24,771 nucleotides of DNA from CAG-791 sp963596015. Lineage in GTDB: Bacteria; Bacillota; Clostridia; Lachnospirales; Lachnospiraceae. The DNA lies in assembly GCA_963596015.1 (NCBI GenBank), contig CAVBJS010000042.1, positions 1 to 24,771 on the forward strand. The letters run 5' to 3'. Of the stretch, positions 8,151 to 16,312 are shown piece after piece (position 1 is the first letter of the stretch; every line of letters starts with the position of its first letter). A program made the position numbers and the translations under genes. The notes beneath the pieces are model-generated. The model did no database searches, was not told the origin of the DNA, and was given only the letters and a program-made list of their open reading frames with translations.

Positions 8151-9584
8151 TTAGAAAGCAACGACCTCTCCGTTATGGGTCACAGTAAATTGCTTAGTGG
8201 CAAAGTCTGCCTCCAGCACCGCCACATCCTCTCCGTTTCCGCGGACGATGCGCAAAGAGTGGTCGTCGGTATTTTCCACCCGGAAACTTCCGTTAAAAGC
8301 CTCTGCCGTATTGCGGAATTCCATGAGCTTTAACAGGCTGGCCACCACCGGTCTTTTCACCTCCTGGGCAATCTCTTCCTTGGTGTAGTAATGACGGTTG
8401 ATATTGCGGCCTACCTTCGTCTCTTCCAACAGCTTTAAGTCATTTTTGCCTGCCAGAAGTCCCACATAATACACCTGGGGAATGCCGGGAGCAAAGAACT
8501 GTACTGCCCGGGCCAGGAGATAGGCATCGTCATCGTCTCCCAGTGCGGAGTAATAAGAGCAGTTCACCTGGTAGATATCCAGATTGTTATATGCCTCGGA
8601 GCTGTAGATTTTCTTGACATTGGCGCCGTACTTAAAGATATCTTCCTTAGTTCTTAAGATCTCCTCATCCGGTAGCAGATCCTTTACATCCACCACGCCG
8701 ATGCCGTCGTGGGTATCCAGCGTAGTAAAGCAGTTCTGAGGACAGATTTCCAGCCAGTGCTTTAAGTACTGGGTCTGCCCGTAGTAAATGCCGTTCAACA
8801 GCAGCATAGGCAGGGCAAAGTCATACACTGGGAAATCCTTCGCCGCAATCTTCTGCTGCATGGTATAGTGCTCGTGAATCTCCGGCAGGATCCCCACCCC
8901 TCTGGGCTCTAAGATGTCCTGTGCTTCCTTCAGCAGCTCCCATACATCCGGTTCCACAAAGAAGCAGGTGGTATCGGCCCGCTTGGTGGCATAGGCAAAG
9001 GCATCCAGACGGATCAGCGCAGCGCCGTGGTCTGCCATCCACTCCAAGTTGCTGCGAAGGAACTGCTTCGCCGTCTCACTCTTACAGTTGATGTCGATCT
9101 GCTCTTCATCAAAGGTACACCATACCTTTTCCTGACTGCCATCTGCAAAATGGGCGATGACATAGGGCGCTCTGGGTTTTCTCTTATAGATCTTGTCCAC
9201 CTGTTCCTGGGTGGGCTCCCCGCCTTCCCAGAAATCCTTGTAGCGGATAAACAGATCGTGCCACTTTGAGTCATCCTTCTTGGCCAGGAAATCCTGATAG
9301 TAAGGACTATGAGCGGAAATGTGATTGATCATATAGTCAAACATCAGGTAATAGTTTTCTGCAATGGCCTTTACATCATCCCAGTCGCCGAAGGCCGGAT
9401 CCACTTCCTTATATTCCATAGGTGCAAAGCCCCGGTCTCCGGAAGATGGAAAGAAGGGAAGGATATGGACACCGCCCACAGCTTTCGAAAAATAGGTATT
9501 CAGTACTTCTTTTAAATCCTTCAGATCGTGGCCCATGGAATCCGAATAGGTGATGAGCATAATCTTATTTTCTAAATGTTTCAT
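8151..9584 (-). CDS. gtfA: Sucrose phosphorylase (GH13_18)
   Basis: The 477-residue enzyme is a cytoplasmic sucrose phosphorylase: sucrose plus phosphate gives alpha-glucose-1-phosphate and fructose. It matches the streptococcal GtfA type closely along its whole length (family about 480 residues). The catalytic triad is Asp194 (RLDAFAY), Glu235 (LPEIHEHY) and Asp293 (LDTHDGIG). The conserved acceptor-side text NNLDIYQVN and the C-terminal signature GRNINRHYY are present. The start ATG 9584 has GGGAGG in place and matches the family N-terminus; the open frame upstream belongs to repeat copy C. It is the last gene of the sugar operon, separated from the GH1 gene by only 68 bp. Related GH13_18 enzymes acting on sucrose-6-phosphate or glucosylglycerol exist, but this sequence is nearest true GtfA. 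Confidence 0.93.
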   Translation of the reverse strand: MKHLENKIMLITYSDSMGHDLKDLKEVLNTYFSKAVGGVHILPFFPSSGDRGFAPMEYKEVDPAFGDWDDVKAIAENYYLMFDYMINHISAHSPYYQDFLAKKDDSKWHDLFIRYKDFWEGGEPTQEQVDKIYKRKPRAPYVIAHFADGSQEKVWCTFDEEQIDINCKSETAKQFLRSNLEWMADHGAALIRLDAFAYATKRADTTCFFVEPDVWELLKEAQDILEPRGVGILPEIHEHYTMQQKIAAKDFPVYDFALPMLLLNGIYYGQTQYLKHWLEICPQNCFTTLDTHDGIGVVDVKDLLPDEEILRTKEDIFKYGANVKKIYSSEAYNNLDIYQVNCSYYSALGDDDDAYLLARAVQFFAPGIPQVYYVGLLAGKNDLKLLEETKVGRNINRHYYTKEEIAQEVKRPVVASLLKLMEFRNTAEAFNGSFRVENTDDHSLRIVRGNGEDVAVLEADFATKQFTVTHNGEVVAF

Positions 9585-9651
9585 AGATACCTCCCTATGA
9601 CGCAGTTTACCGTGGCAACACGAGAAGAAACCCGCGAAGGCAAATTCTCTC
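9585..9651 (-). repeat. 5'-UTR repeat element, copy C (before gtfA)
   Basis: This copy fills essentially the whole spacer between the GH1 stop codon (9653-9655) and the gtfA ATG. On the coding strand it reads AGAGAATTTGCCTTCGCG, then GTGTTGCCAC, then the gtfA GGGAGG site, and aligns base by base with copy A at 11018-11088. The small hairpin of copy A (GCCACAAT/ATTGTGGC) is not preserved here, suggesting decay. Confidence 0.65.
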
Positions 9652-9652
9652 T

Positions 9653-11017
9653 TTACAGGTTTTCTCCGTTTGCCGCAATGACATCCTGATAGAAATAGCC
9701 GGAGTCCTTCACGGTTCTCTTCTGTGTCTGATAATCCACATAGATCAGACCAAAGCGCTCCGAGTATCCATAGGACCACTCGAAATTGTCATGGCTGCTC
9801 CATGCGAAATACCCCCGCAGATCCACGCCGTCCTCTGCTGCCCGGCGATACTCTTTCAGATAACGGTGCATAAAGTCCACTCTGGATGCATCGTGTACCC
9901 GTCCGTCCAGAGACACCCAATCGTGGGAGGACATGCCGTTTTCCGTATTATAAAAAGGTTTCTGATAGCGCTCGTAAAGGAACTTAGGAGCCCAGTACAT
10001 GCAGGCCGGCGTCACTGGCCACTGGATGGCGGTCTTAGGTGCGCCGTCGGGTCGTTTTACCCGCACCGGGTCGCCATTCTCATCAGCCCGGACCGGCACG
10101 GCATTGTACATATTCTGGCCGTAAAAATCCAGGGGCTGGGATATGATCTCCCAATCCTCCTTGGACAGAGGCGGCATATACTTGCCGAAATACTGCACTG
10201 CTTCTTCCGGATAATGGCCGAAGAATACCGGATCGGACCAAAGAGCGATATTCCAGACTGCCCCGTTAAGGTCGTCATTGGGCAATACGAAATTGGCTCT
10301 TCTGGCTGCCTCTATATCTTCTTTACTCTCGCTTTCCGGATAGTAAAGTCCGCTGCAGGGTGCGCAGCCTACTTCAATGGAAGACTTAGCATGGCGGCGA
10401 AGCTCCTGTACAGCCCGGCCGTGGGCTTTTAACAGATTCTGCCACACATGGAAGAATTCATAAGCTCCTACCTTAAGTCCCGGTGCATGCTCCCCGGTAA
10501 GATAGCCCAGTCCTGCTACGCATTGGGGTTCATTGATGGTAAAAAATTTCGTTACCCGGTCCGAAAAATGCTCCGATACCAAGGCTGCATAGGAGGCAAA
10601 CCATTCCACGATGGCCGGATTCATCCAGCCGCCCTGCAGCTGCAGCGCATAGGGAAGGTCCCAGTGATACAGCGTGACAAAGGGCTCTATGCCCTCTGCC
10701 AACAGTGCATCGATCAGGGCATCGTAGTAAGCCAATCCCTTTTCATTGACCTCTCCGGTGCCTTCCGGCATGATCCGGGCCCAGCTTAAGGAAAAGCGAT
10801 AAGCCTTGATGCCCAGCGCCTTCATCTGTGCCACGTCTTCCTTGAAGCGATGATATTGATCACAGGCCACATCGCCGTTTTGACCTTCATAGATATGTCC
10901 CTGCTCTTTGCAGAATACATCCCAGATATTGAGGCCCTTGCCATCTTCATAGGCTGCGCCTTCCACCTGATAGGACGCCGTTGCCGCGCCCCAGACAAAA
11001 TCCTTCCGAAATCCCAT
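9653..11017 (-). CDS. GH1 beta-glucosidase
   Basis: The 454-residue protein has normal GH1 length. Catalytic residues are the acid/base Glu163 in TINEPQ and the nucleophile Glu359 in YNTENG. The N-terminal FVWGAATASYQVEG signature is intact. The SHDNFEWSYGY and ERFGLIYVDY segments near the C-terminus resemble GH1 enzymes on unphosphorylated beta-glucosides rather than 6-phospho-beta-glucosidases, which agrees with an ABC importer rather than a PTS next door. The start ATG 11017 has GAAAGGA upstream and matches the family N-terminus; seven extra codons upstream overlap repeat copy A. There is no signal peptide, so it is cytoplasmic. It lies between malG-type permease and gtfA in one direction. 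The aglycone or linkage preference is not readable. Confidence 0.93.
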   Translation of the reverse strand: MGFRKDFVWGAATASYQVEGAAYEDGKGLNIWDVFCKEQGHIYEGQNGDVACDQYHRFKEDVAQMKALGIKAYRFSLSWARIMPEGTGEVNEKGLAYYDALIDALLAEGIEPFVTLYHWDLPYALQLQGGWMNPAIVEWFASYAALVSEHFSDRVTKFFTINEPQCVAGLGYLTGEHAPGLKVGAYEFFHVWQNLLKAHGRAVQELRRHAKSSIEVGCAPCSGLYYPESESKEDIEAARRANFVLPNDDLNGAVWNIALWSDPVFFGHYPEEAVQYFGKYMPPLSKEDWEIISQPLDFYGQNMYNAVPVRADENGDPVRVKRPDGAPKTAIQWPVTPACMYWAPKFLYERYQKPFYNTENGMSSHDWVSLDGRVHDASRVDFMHRYLKEYRRAAEDGVDLRGYFAWSSHDNFEWSYGYSERFGLIYVDYQTQKRTVKDSGYFYQDVIAANGENL

Positions 11018-11088
11018 TTTTATCCTTTCTTGCCACAATTTTATTGTGGCAACGTGAGGAGAATTTCGCGCAGGCGAATTCTCCGATA
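11018..11088 (-). repeat. 5'-UTR repeat element, copy A (before GH1)
   Basis: On the coding strand this element has an imperfect stem (GGAGAATTCGC against GCGAAATTCTCC, one bulge), then ACGTTGCCACAATAAAATTG, whose GCCACAAT/ATTGTGGC arms form a perfect 8-bp hairpin with a 3-base loop (11032-11050), then the GAAAGGA ribosome binding site of the GH1 gene. It is the best-folded copy of the family seen before three genes in this window. Confidence 0.7.
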
Positions 11089-11095
11089 CGATCCT

Positions 11096-11157
11096 GCATT
11101 GATGCCGTTTACGGTATCAATGCTGTTTGAAAGAAATGCTATCAAGCATTTCTTTCA
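11096..11157. repeat. Two strong hairpins in the malG-GH1 spacer
   Basis: A 12-bp stem with one mismatch (11096-11107 with 11112-11123, 4-base loop) is followed by a perfect 13-bp stem (11128-11140 with 11145-11157, loop ATCA). Neither has a T run on the - strand side, so they do not look like terminators. They lie between the two repeat copies A and B. Confidence 0.7.
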
Positions 11158-11170
11158 GACTTAGCCTTTC

Positions 11171-11247
11171 CGCCACAATTTTATTGTGGCAACGCGAGGA
11201 GAATTCTCCTCTATGATGATACAGGGATGCCGTTTCCGGCATCCCTG
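11171..11247 (-). repeat. 5'-UTR repeat element, copy B, with palindrome and hairpin
   Basis: Positions 11171-11206 repeat 11031-11066 in the same orientation, 140 bp apart, including the perfect GCCACAAT/ATTGTGGC hairpin (11172-11190). Here the outer arms form a perfect 16-bp palindrome, GAGGAGAATTCTCCTC (11196-11211). Next to it is an 11-bp perfect stem with a 4-base loop (11222-11247), GAAA on the coding strand. Copies A and B therefore look like a tandem duplication of one hairpin-rich module. Confidence 0.75.
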
Positions 11248-11287
11248 CTGCGTTATAAACCTCGTGGGTGATCTTCCGCTTATGAAC

Positions 11288-12136
11288 TTAACCCTTTACG
11301 CTTCCGGCTACGATACCCTCGATGATGTACTTCTGTCCGATGAGATACAGGATAAGTACCGGCAACATCATCAGTACCAGGCCTGCCATCATAGGTGCAT
11401 AATCCGCAGAGTGGGTGGTCAGGAAGGAATAGGTCATCAAAGGCAGTGTCTTTACTTCCTTTACGGAAAGGAAGGTGCTGGCCAGGATGTAGTCATTCCA
11501 GATGGACAGTGCGGTGAACACCACGCAAGTGATGGTGATGGGCTTAAGCAGCGGATAGATAATGCTGAAAAAGGTCTTCTCGGAGGAAGCGCCGTCGATC
11601 AGAGCTGCCTCATCCAACTCCTCCGGAATACCGCCGATAAAGCCGCAGTAAAGGAAGGTAGGGAAGGGAATGTTAAGGCCAATGTGGAAGAAGGTAACGA
11701 TCCAGATATTATTGGCAAGACCCAAAGTGGAGCCATAGATCTTTACCAGCGGGATCATGACTACCTGGAAAGGAATGACCATAGCGGCCACCAGGATCAT
11801 GTATACCGCCTTATTGATCTTCCAGCTGCTGTAACGGGTCAGCACATAGGCGTTCATGGCGCTGAGCACAGAGCTGACCACCGTAGCGATGACGCAGATC
11901 AGGATGGAGTTTAAGAATGCCTGTGCGAAATTCATCTTCTCCAGGGCTGTGGCATAGTTTTCCACATGTACAACGCTGGGGAAGCTGAAGGGATTGGCTA
12001 CGAATTCCGAGGATTCCTTAAAGCTGTTTAAGATCACCAGGAAGAAAGGCATCACGAAAAGGATTGCCAGCAGAAGAACGACGATAAAAAGCAACCAACG
12101 CAGGTTCTTCTTTTGTTTCATGCTTCTCTTTTTCAT
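11288..12136 (-). CDS. CUT1 sugar ABC transporter permease, MalG type
   Basis: The 282-residue integral membrane protein has about six hydrophobic segments, the first at about residues 13-33, preceded by a very basic N-terminus (MKKRSMKQKK). The cytoplasmic EAA loop reads EAALIDGASSEKTFFSIIYP and would contact the ATPase. With the MalF-type partner it forms the translocation channel of a carbohydrate importer. Its ATG overlaps the stop codon of the upstream permease by one base (TAATG), so translation is coupled; AAGGAGG lies 10 bases upstream. A second in-frame Met at residue 6 is a less likely start. No ATPase gene is nearby. Confidence 0.93.
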   Translation of the reverse strand: MKKRSMKQKKNLRWLLFIVVLLLAILFVMPFFLVILNSFKESSEFVANPFSFPSVVHVENYATALEKMNFAQAFLNSILICVIATVVSSVLSAMNAYVLTRYSSWKINKAVYMILVAAMVIPFQVVMIPLVKIYGSTLGLANNIWIVTFFHIGLNIPFPTFLYCGFIGGIPEELDEAALIDGASSEKTFFSIIYPLLKPITITCVVFTALSIWNDYILASTFLSVKEVKTLPLMTYSFLTTHSADYAPMMAGLVLMMLPVLILYLIGQKYIIEGIVAGSVKG

Positions 12137-13011
12137 TATCCATTTACCTCCTTTTTCTTGGAGCTGGTCACCTGGATCAGAGAAATGATCGCTACGATAA
12201 TAAACAATACCACTGCCTCAGCCTGGCCCTTGCCGTACTCGAAGTTAGAGAAAGCGGTCTGGTAGATCTTTAAGGCCAGCAGTTCGGTAGACTTATAAGG
12301 TCCGCCGGAGGTCAGGGACAGGTTCACGTCAAAGGACATGAACGCCTTGGAGATAGCCATAAAGGTACAGATGGTAATGGAAGAACGGATCATAGGCAGC
12401 TTGATAAAGCGGAACAGCTGGAAGCCGGTAGCGCCGTCGATCTCTGCCGCCTCCAGCATCTCGCTGGAGATATTATTAAGGCCTGCTACATAGATGACCA
12501 TCAGATAGCCGCCCATCTGCCATACGGTTACAATGATCAATGCCATCAGAGCGGTAGCCGGCTTGGTCAGCATGGAAGTCTCCAATGCTTCCCACCCTAC
12601 GGTCTGTCCGATCTTTGTCACCGCAAAGGAGAAAATGTAATTCCAGATGTAACCCATGATGATACCGCCGATCATGTTGGCTGCAAAGAAGCAGGTTCTG
12701 AATACGCTCTGCAGCTTAATGCCTGCCGTCAGCAGCATAGCCAGCACCAGACCCAACACGTTGCTCAGTACCACTACGAAGAATACATAGATGAATGTTT
12801 TTCCAAGAGAAGACATGAAAGTCTTATCCCGGAAGATCTCGATGTAGTTCTGGATGCCCACCATGTCGTAGTTGGGAGAAAGGCCATTCCAGTTGGTAAA
12901 GGTAAGATAAACACCATAAAACAAGGGCACGATCACTACCAATGCCCAGATCAGCATCGGGGGGATAACAAATTCGCAAAAGAGTTTGATTCCCTTTTTC
13001 TTCTTGTCCAT
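12136..13011 (-). CDS. CUT1 sugar ABC transporter permease, MalF type
   Basis: The 291-residue membrane protein has about six transmembrane segments and the EAA loop EAAEIDGATGFQLFRFIKLP. A lysine-rich start (MDKKKKG) precedes the first segment, beginning near residue 11. It pairs with the MalG-type gene with which it shares one base. AGAGG lies a few bases upstream of the chosen start. Its distance from the binding-protein gene, 244 bp, is large for an operon and contains a strong hairpin at 13135-13173. The substrate is inferred from the neighbours to be a glucoside or sucrose-containing oligosaccharide. Confidence 0.92.
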   Translation of the reverse strand: MDKKKKGIKLFCEFVIPPMLIWALVVIVPLFYGVYLTFTNWNGLSPNYDMVGIQNYIEIFRDKTFMSSLGKTFIYVFFVVVLSNVLGLVLAMLLTAGIKLQSVFRTCFFAANMIGGIIMGYIWNYIFSFAVTKIGQTVGWEALETSMLTKPATALMALIIVTVWQMGGYLMVIYVAGLNNISSEMLEAAEIDGATGFQLFRFIKLPMIRSSITICTFMAISKAFMSFDVNLSLTSGGPYKSTELLALKIYQTAFSNFEYGKGQAEAVVLFIIVAIISLIQVTSSKKKEVNG

Positions 13012-13134
13012 AAGAACCTCTTTTCTTTTCCTGAAAAAATAAAAATCTGTAAAACGAAAACCAGATCGTCTCTTTTTCTTCCTGCATGAATCCGTGCCGG
13101 CACCATTTTCACAGGAAGACTTGTTGTGAAATGC

Positions 13135-13173
13135 AGCAAGCGCTGCCGCGCCTTTTGCACGACAGCGCCTGCT
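13135..13173 (-). promoter_or_regulatory. Intercistronic hairpin after the binding-protein gene
   Basis: A 17-bp stem (13135-13151 with 13157-13173, 5-base loop) pairs fully in the - strand RNA when three G-U pairs are allowed. No T run follows, so it is not a standard terminator. A stable hairpin between binding-protein and permease genes commonly protects the upstream message or partly blocks read-through, giving more binding protein than permease; that role is inferred here. The rest of the 244-bp gap includes the perfect palindrome ATTAAAATTTTAAT near 13205. Confidence 0.6.
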
Positions 13174-13255
13174 GTAAAGATCACTTCTATTTAAGATTGC
13201 TTTTATTAAAATTTTAATAGCTTCTGATCAAGTCCGAATAGCTTCTATATCGAAG

Positions 13256-14620
13256 TTAGTTCTGTGCCTGCCAGTATGCCTGTACAGCATCTGCTGCGGC
13301 ATCTCTGTCCATCTGACCTGCCAGGTACTGCTGCATGGTTGCACCGTTCTCTGACCAGAAATCGGAAGGAAGCAGTGCGCTGAATGCATAGGTGCTGTAG
13401 GTATTGCCTGCTGCTACATACTCCTGTACGGAAGCGATCATGGGGTTGGTGTAAGTTACTTCCACATCAGAGTAAGGAAGTGCGGTCTCCAGAAGGTCTG
13501 CAAACTTCTGTGCATCATCCTTCATGATAAAGGAGATCAGCTTCTTGCCTGCTTCCTGCTGTGCCTCGGTGCTCTGGCTGCTGTCGATGCAGAAGCCCTT
13601 TGCAGGGAATACACCCAGCTGGCTGTTGATAGCATCACTCTCGTTGTCGGTCAGCGGGCAAGGCATCAGGCCATACTCATCGCCATCCTTGGCAATGCTG
13701 GAGATGTAGGACCAGCCCCAGTCACCCATGAACCACATTGCTACGCTGCCGTCAGCCATTGCCTGGCCGTCGATATCGGTATTGCCTACCAGCGGATCCT
13801 TGGAATTGTAGTTGTACTCTGCGAACAGATCAAAAGCATCCATTACGCTGTTCCAGCTATCGTCAGTCTTTAAGTCCACATTGCCGGCCTTTACATCATT
13901 GATGAAGGTCTGCTGTGCATCTGCATCTCCTCTTACACCGGTAAATACCTGGCTTAAGAAGTGGGAACCGAGGGACCAGTCAACACCGGTCAGCATAAGA
14001 GGTGCCACACCACCGGCCTGGATCTTTTCGCACAGAGCCCGCAGGTCGCTGATGCTCTTGATGGTGGAAGGATCGAATTCCTCGCCGGTTGCATTCTCAA
14101 TGGTAGTCTTGTTATAAATGATGCCCATAGCCTGTACGGAATCCGGTACGCCGTAGACGTTGCCGTCCTCGCCCTTGAAGACATCGGTATACTTGCTGTC
14201 CATGCCGGTAAGTACTTCGTCATCAGCAGAGAAAGCCAGCATGTTTTCGGAGTTTTCCTTGATATCGATGGCATCCATGATGGAAACGGTCGGTGCCTGT
14301 CCGCCTGCATACAGGGTCATCCACTTCTGCTTCTCGCTGCTGTCATATGCGATATAGTTTACAGTGATATCCGGATTGACTTCCATGAAGTCTGCTACGA
14401 TCTCTTCGAACTGAGAGTCCTTGCCGGGAATGGTGGTATACAGGGAAATGGTGGTAGCACCGCTTCCGGTAGAATCCTGGCTGTCTGCATCAGCTGCTGC
14501 AGTGTTTGCTGCGGTGCTGTCAGAATTTGTGCTGGCCACGCCCACACAAGCGGTCATAGACAGAGCCATCGCTGCGGCGGATGCGCAGGCGATCACTTTT
14601 GTTGCCCAGTTTTTTCTCAT
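13256..14620 (-). CDS. Sugar ABC transporter substrate-binding lipoprotein
   Basis: The 454-residue protein is an extracellular solute-binding protein of the family-1/CUT1 kind. Residues 1-25 are a lipoprotein signal peptide with lipobox SMTAC, so Cys25 would be lipidated and hold the protein on the outer face of the membrane. A Ser/Thr/Ala/Asp-rich linker (about 28-53) follows, then the bilobal domain with typical segments such as YGVPDSVQAMGIIYNK and AMWFMGDWGW; the aromatic residues are likely sugar contacts. An AGGAGGG site supports the ATG. It is the first gene of the transporter run, 222 bp after the LacI-type regulator. The sugar cannot be named from sequence alone. Confidence 0.94.
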   Translation of the reverse strand: MRKNWATKVIACASAAAMALSMTACVGVASTNSDSTAANTAAADADSQDSTGSGATTISLYTTIPGKDSQFEEIVADFMEVNPDITVNYIAYDSSEKQKWMTLYAGGQAPTVSIMDAIDIKENSENMLAFSADDEVLTGMDSKYTDVFKGEDGNVYGVPDSVQAMGIIYNKTTIENATGEEFDPSTIKSISDLRALCEKIQAGGVAPLMLTGVDWSLGSHFLSQVFTGVRGDADAQQTFINDVKAGNVDLKTDDSWNSVMDAFDLFAEYNYNSKDPLVGNTDIDGQAMADGSVAMWFMGDWGWSYISSIAKDGDEYGLMPCPLTDNESDAINSQLGVFPAKGFCIDSSQSTEAQQEAGKKLISFIMKDDAQKFADLLETALPYSDVEVTYTNPMIASVQEYVAAGNTYSTYAFSALLPSDFWSENGATMQQYLAGQMDRDAAADAVQAYWQAQN

Positions 14621-14842
14621 GATTAATCCCTCCTGATAATTAAAGACTTTCTTCTTATATATATCATCTGATCTTCGTATTCATAGTTTCCGGCACAGCT
14701 GCCTGTTCTTTTTGACATTGCATCCTTTTTATGTCCTTTCAAGCGATCACTAAAAAGGTCACTTAAATTTTTTGATAGAATGCTGCCTGTCCGGCTATCG
14801 GAATCTGAAGATCAGCCGATATCGTTTTATTTGTATTCTCTT

Positions 14843-15868
14843 CTATTCTTCTGCACTGCTTCTGGCTCTGGTGGAGCTTCTGCGCAGCACCCGGTACGGA
14901 TAGTAGATCCATTCCTTTCCTTTCTGCGGATCTTTTTCCTCCGTGAAGAGCTGCTCGCAGATGATCTTGCCTCTGTCATAGCTGCGCACCGTGGAAAGCG
15001 GGATCTCGAACAATTCCGATACGGAATCATCGAATCCAAAAACGGAAATATCCTCCGGCACCCGGACGCCCACGCTCTTTAAATACCGAATGGCACCGGC
15101 TGCAATAGTGTCACTGGCGGCGATCACCGCTGTTGGAAGCTGCAGATTGTTTTCGTAGATCATCTGCATCCCCTTCCTGCCGCCTTCCATGGAAAATTCT
15201 GTCTGCGCCACATAGGTGGTGGGAATGTCCAGTCCATTGTCATCCATGGCATCCAGAAAACCCTTAAGCCGCAGTTTCTCATTGGTATAATCTCTGACAT
15301 CACCGCCGATAAAGGCGATCCGTCTGTGATTCTCACTGATCAGGAAATTGGTCACATCCTTCTCTGCGTGATAACTGTCATCTGTGGTGGTGGTGAAACG
15401 ACATTCTCCCATCTCCTGTCCCTGCTGGGCCAGCACCACCGGACAGCTGAATTCTGCCAGCTTATTTATGATGCGGTCATCTAAGACTACGCCCATGAAT
15501 ACTACAGCGTCCACATTTCTCTCTAAGAGCTTATTAAGAAGCAGGACCGCTTTGTCGTTATTGCCGCCGTAATCGCAAGTCATCATGACCTTGTTATTCT
15601 TTGAACAATATTCATCGATCTCCTTCAGGATAGTGGTGGTCACCGTATTGGTCATGTCTGCTTCCACCACAGCGATCAGATCCGTGCGCTGGGTGATCAG
15701 ACTCCTGGCCGCAGCGTTTGGCCGGTAATTAAGTTTCTTCACGCTCTCCATTACCCGCTCCCGCAGATCGTCACTGACGATAGCCGTTCCATTCATGACT
15801 CTGGAAACTGTCGAAACCGAAACCCCTGCGTCCTTTGCCACTTCTCTGATGGTGATGACAGACCCCAT
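14843..15868 (-). CDS. LacI-family transcriptional regulator
   Basis: The 341-residue protein has an N-terminal helix-turn-helix (TIREVAKDAGVSVSTVSRVMNG, in two parts: residues 6-16 and 17-27) and hinge sequence YRPNAAARSL, followed by a periplasmic-binding-like sensor domain from about residue 60. The hinge type inserts into a central CG, which fits the GAAAACGATTTC sites nearby. It sits upstream of the sugar importer and enzymes on the same strand and is the likely local repressor, responding to a sugar. The start ATG has GAGGCGGAT upstream. A strong promoter with an operator immediately downstream of the -10 box indicates autoregulation. The C-terminus is Arg/Ser-rich. Confidence 0.94.
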   Translation of the reverse strand: MGSVITIREVAKDAGVSVSTVSRVMNGTAIVSDDLRERVMESVKKLNYRPNAAARSLITQRTDLIAVVEADMTNTVTTTILKEIDEYCSKNNKVMMTCDYGGNNDKAVLLLNKLLERNVDAVVFMGVVLDDRIINKLAEFSCPVVLAQQGQEMGECRFTTTTDDSYHAEKDVTNFLISENHRRIAFIGGDVRDYTNEKLRLKGFLDAMDDNGLDIPTTYVAQTEFSMEGGRKGMQMIYENNLQLPTAVIAASDTIAAGAIRYLKSVGVRVPEDISVFGFDDSVSELFEIPLSTVRSYDRGKIICEQLFTEEKDPQKGKEWIYYPYRVLRRSSTRARSSAEE

Positions 15869-15934
15869 ATCCGCCTCCTCGCTTCTTCCTGTTCAGATGC
15901 TTCGATTTCTCGATTTCATTTTCGCTTACGTTCG

Positions 15935-15946
15935 GAAATCGTTTTC
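15935..15946. promoter_or_regulatory. Operator core overlapping the regulator's transcription start region
   Basis: The 12-bp core GAAATCGTTTTC, with a central CG, is identical to the core of the longer palindrome at 16313-16330. It lies about 15 bp downstream of the -10 box of the LacI-type gene, where bound repressor would block initiation or early elongation. It matches the CcpA cre consensus at 13 of 14 positions, so CcpA is an alternative binder. Confidence 0.6.
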
Positions 15947-15960
15947 ATCTGACACTTGCG

Positions 15961-15989
15961 ATTATAGGCAGACCGCTATTTTTCGTCAA
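15961..15989 (-). promoter_or_regulatory. Sigma-A promoter of the LacI-type regulator
   Basis: On the - strand TTGACG (15984-15989) and TATAAT (15961-15966) are separated by exactly 17 bp, close to the housekeeping consensus. The start site would be about 85 bp upstream of the regulator ATG. The operator at 15935-15946 lies just downstream. Confidence 0.75.
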
Positions 15990-16312
15990 CCCCTTTTTGG
16001 CTTTTTATTCGCATATTTGTGGTATCTAACAATAATAATTGCCTTGTTTTAGTGATTATTTCCATATTTTTTTCCTTTTCCGTCTGAGAATCCTCTTCAT
16101 TTCGATATGAAACCCTTTGCAGAAATACTCTGATCCTTCAGCTGCTACTATTATTTCCCCATCCTTACTGTTTTTTTATTCGTTATATTTCATTATTCTG
16201 CGTTAAGATTTTGTTTAGTGTTCTTCATAGCCTGTTGGTGTTACTATCATTTCGTTACTATTAAATCTTTATTTAGTTAGCTCTATTCTTCGGCAAACCA
16301 TTCTCCATTTGT

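Noticed and set aside
9585..9779. N-terminal extension of sucrose phosphorylase
   Set aside because: Sixty-five extra codons overlap the GH1 gene and repeat copy C; the family N-terminus and ribosome binding site fit ATG 9584.
14621..14780. Promoter or operator for the binding-protein gene
   Set aside because: No -35/-10 pair with proper spacing and no copy of the GAAATCGTTTTC core could be found; only a vague AGTGATCGCTT half-palindrome.
14780..14842. Terminator after the LacI-type gene
   Set aside because: Only a short interrupted stem (ATCGG/CCGAT) is present with no T run, so read-through into the importer genes remains possible.
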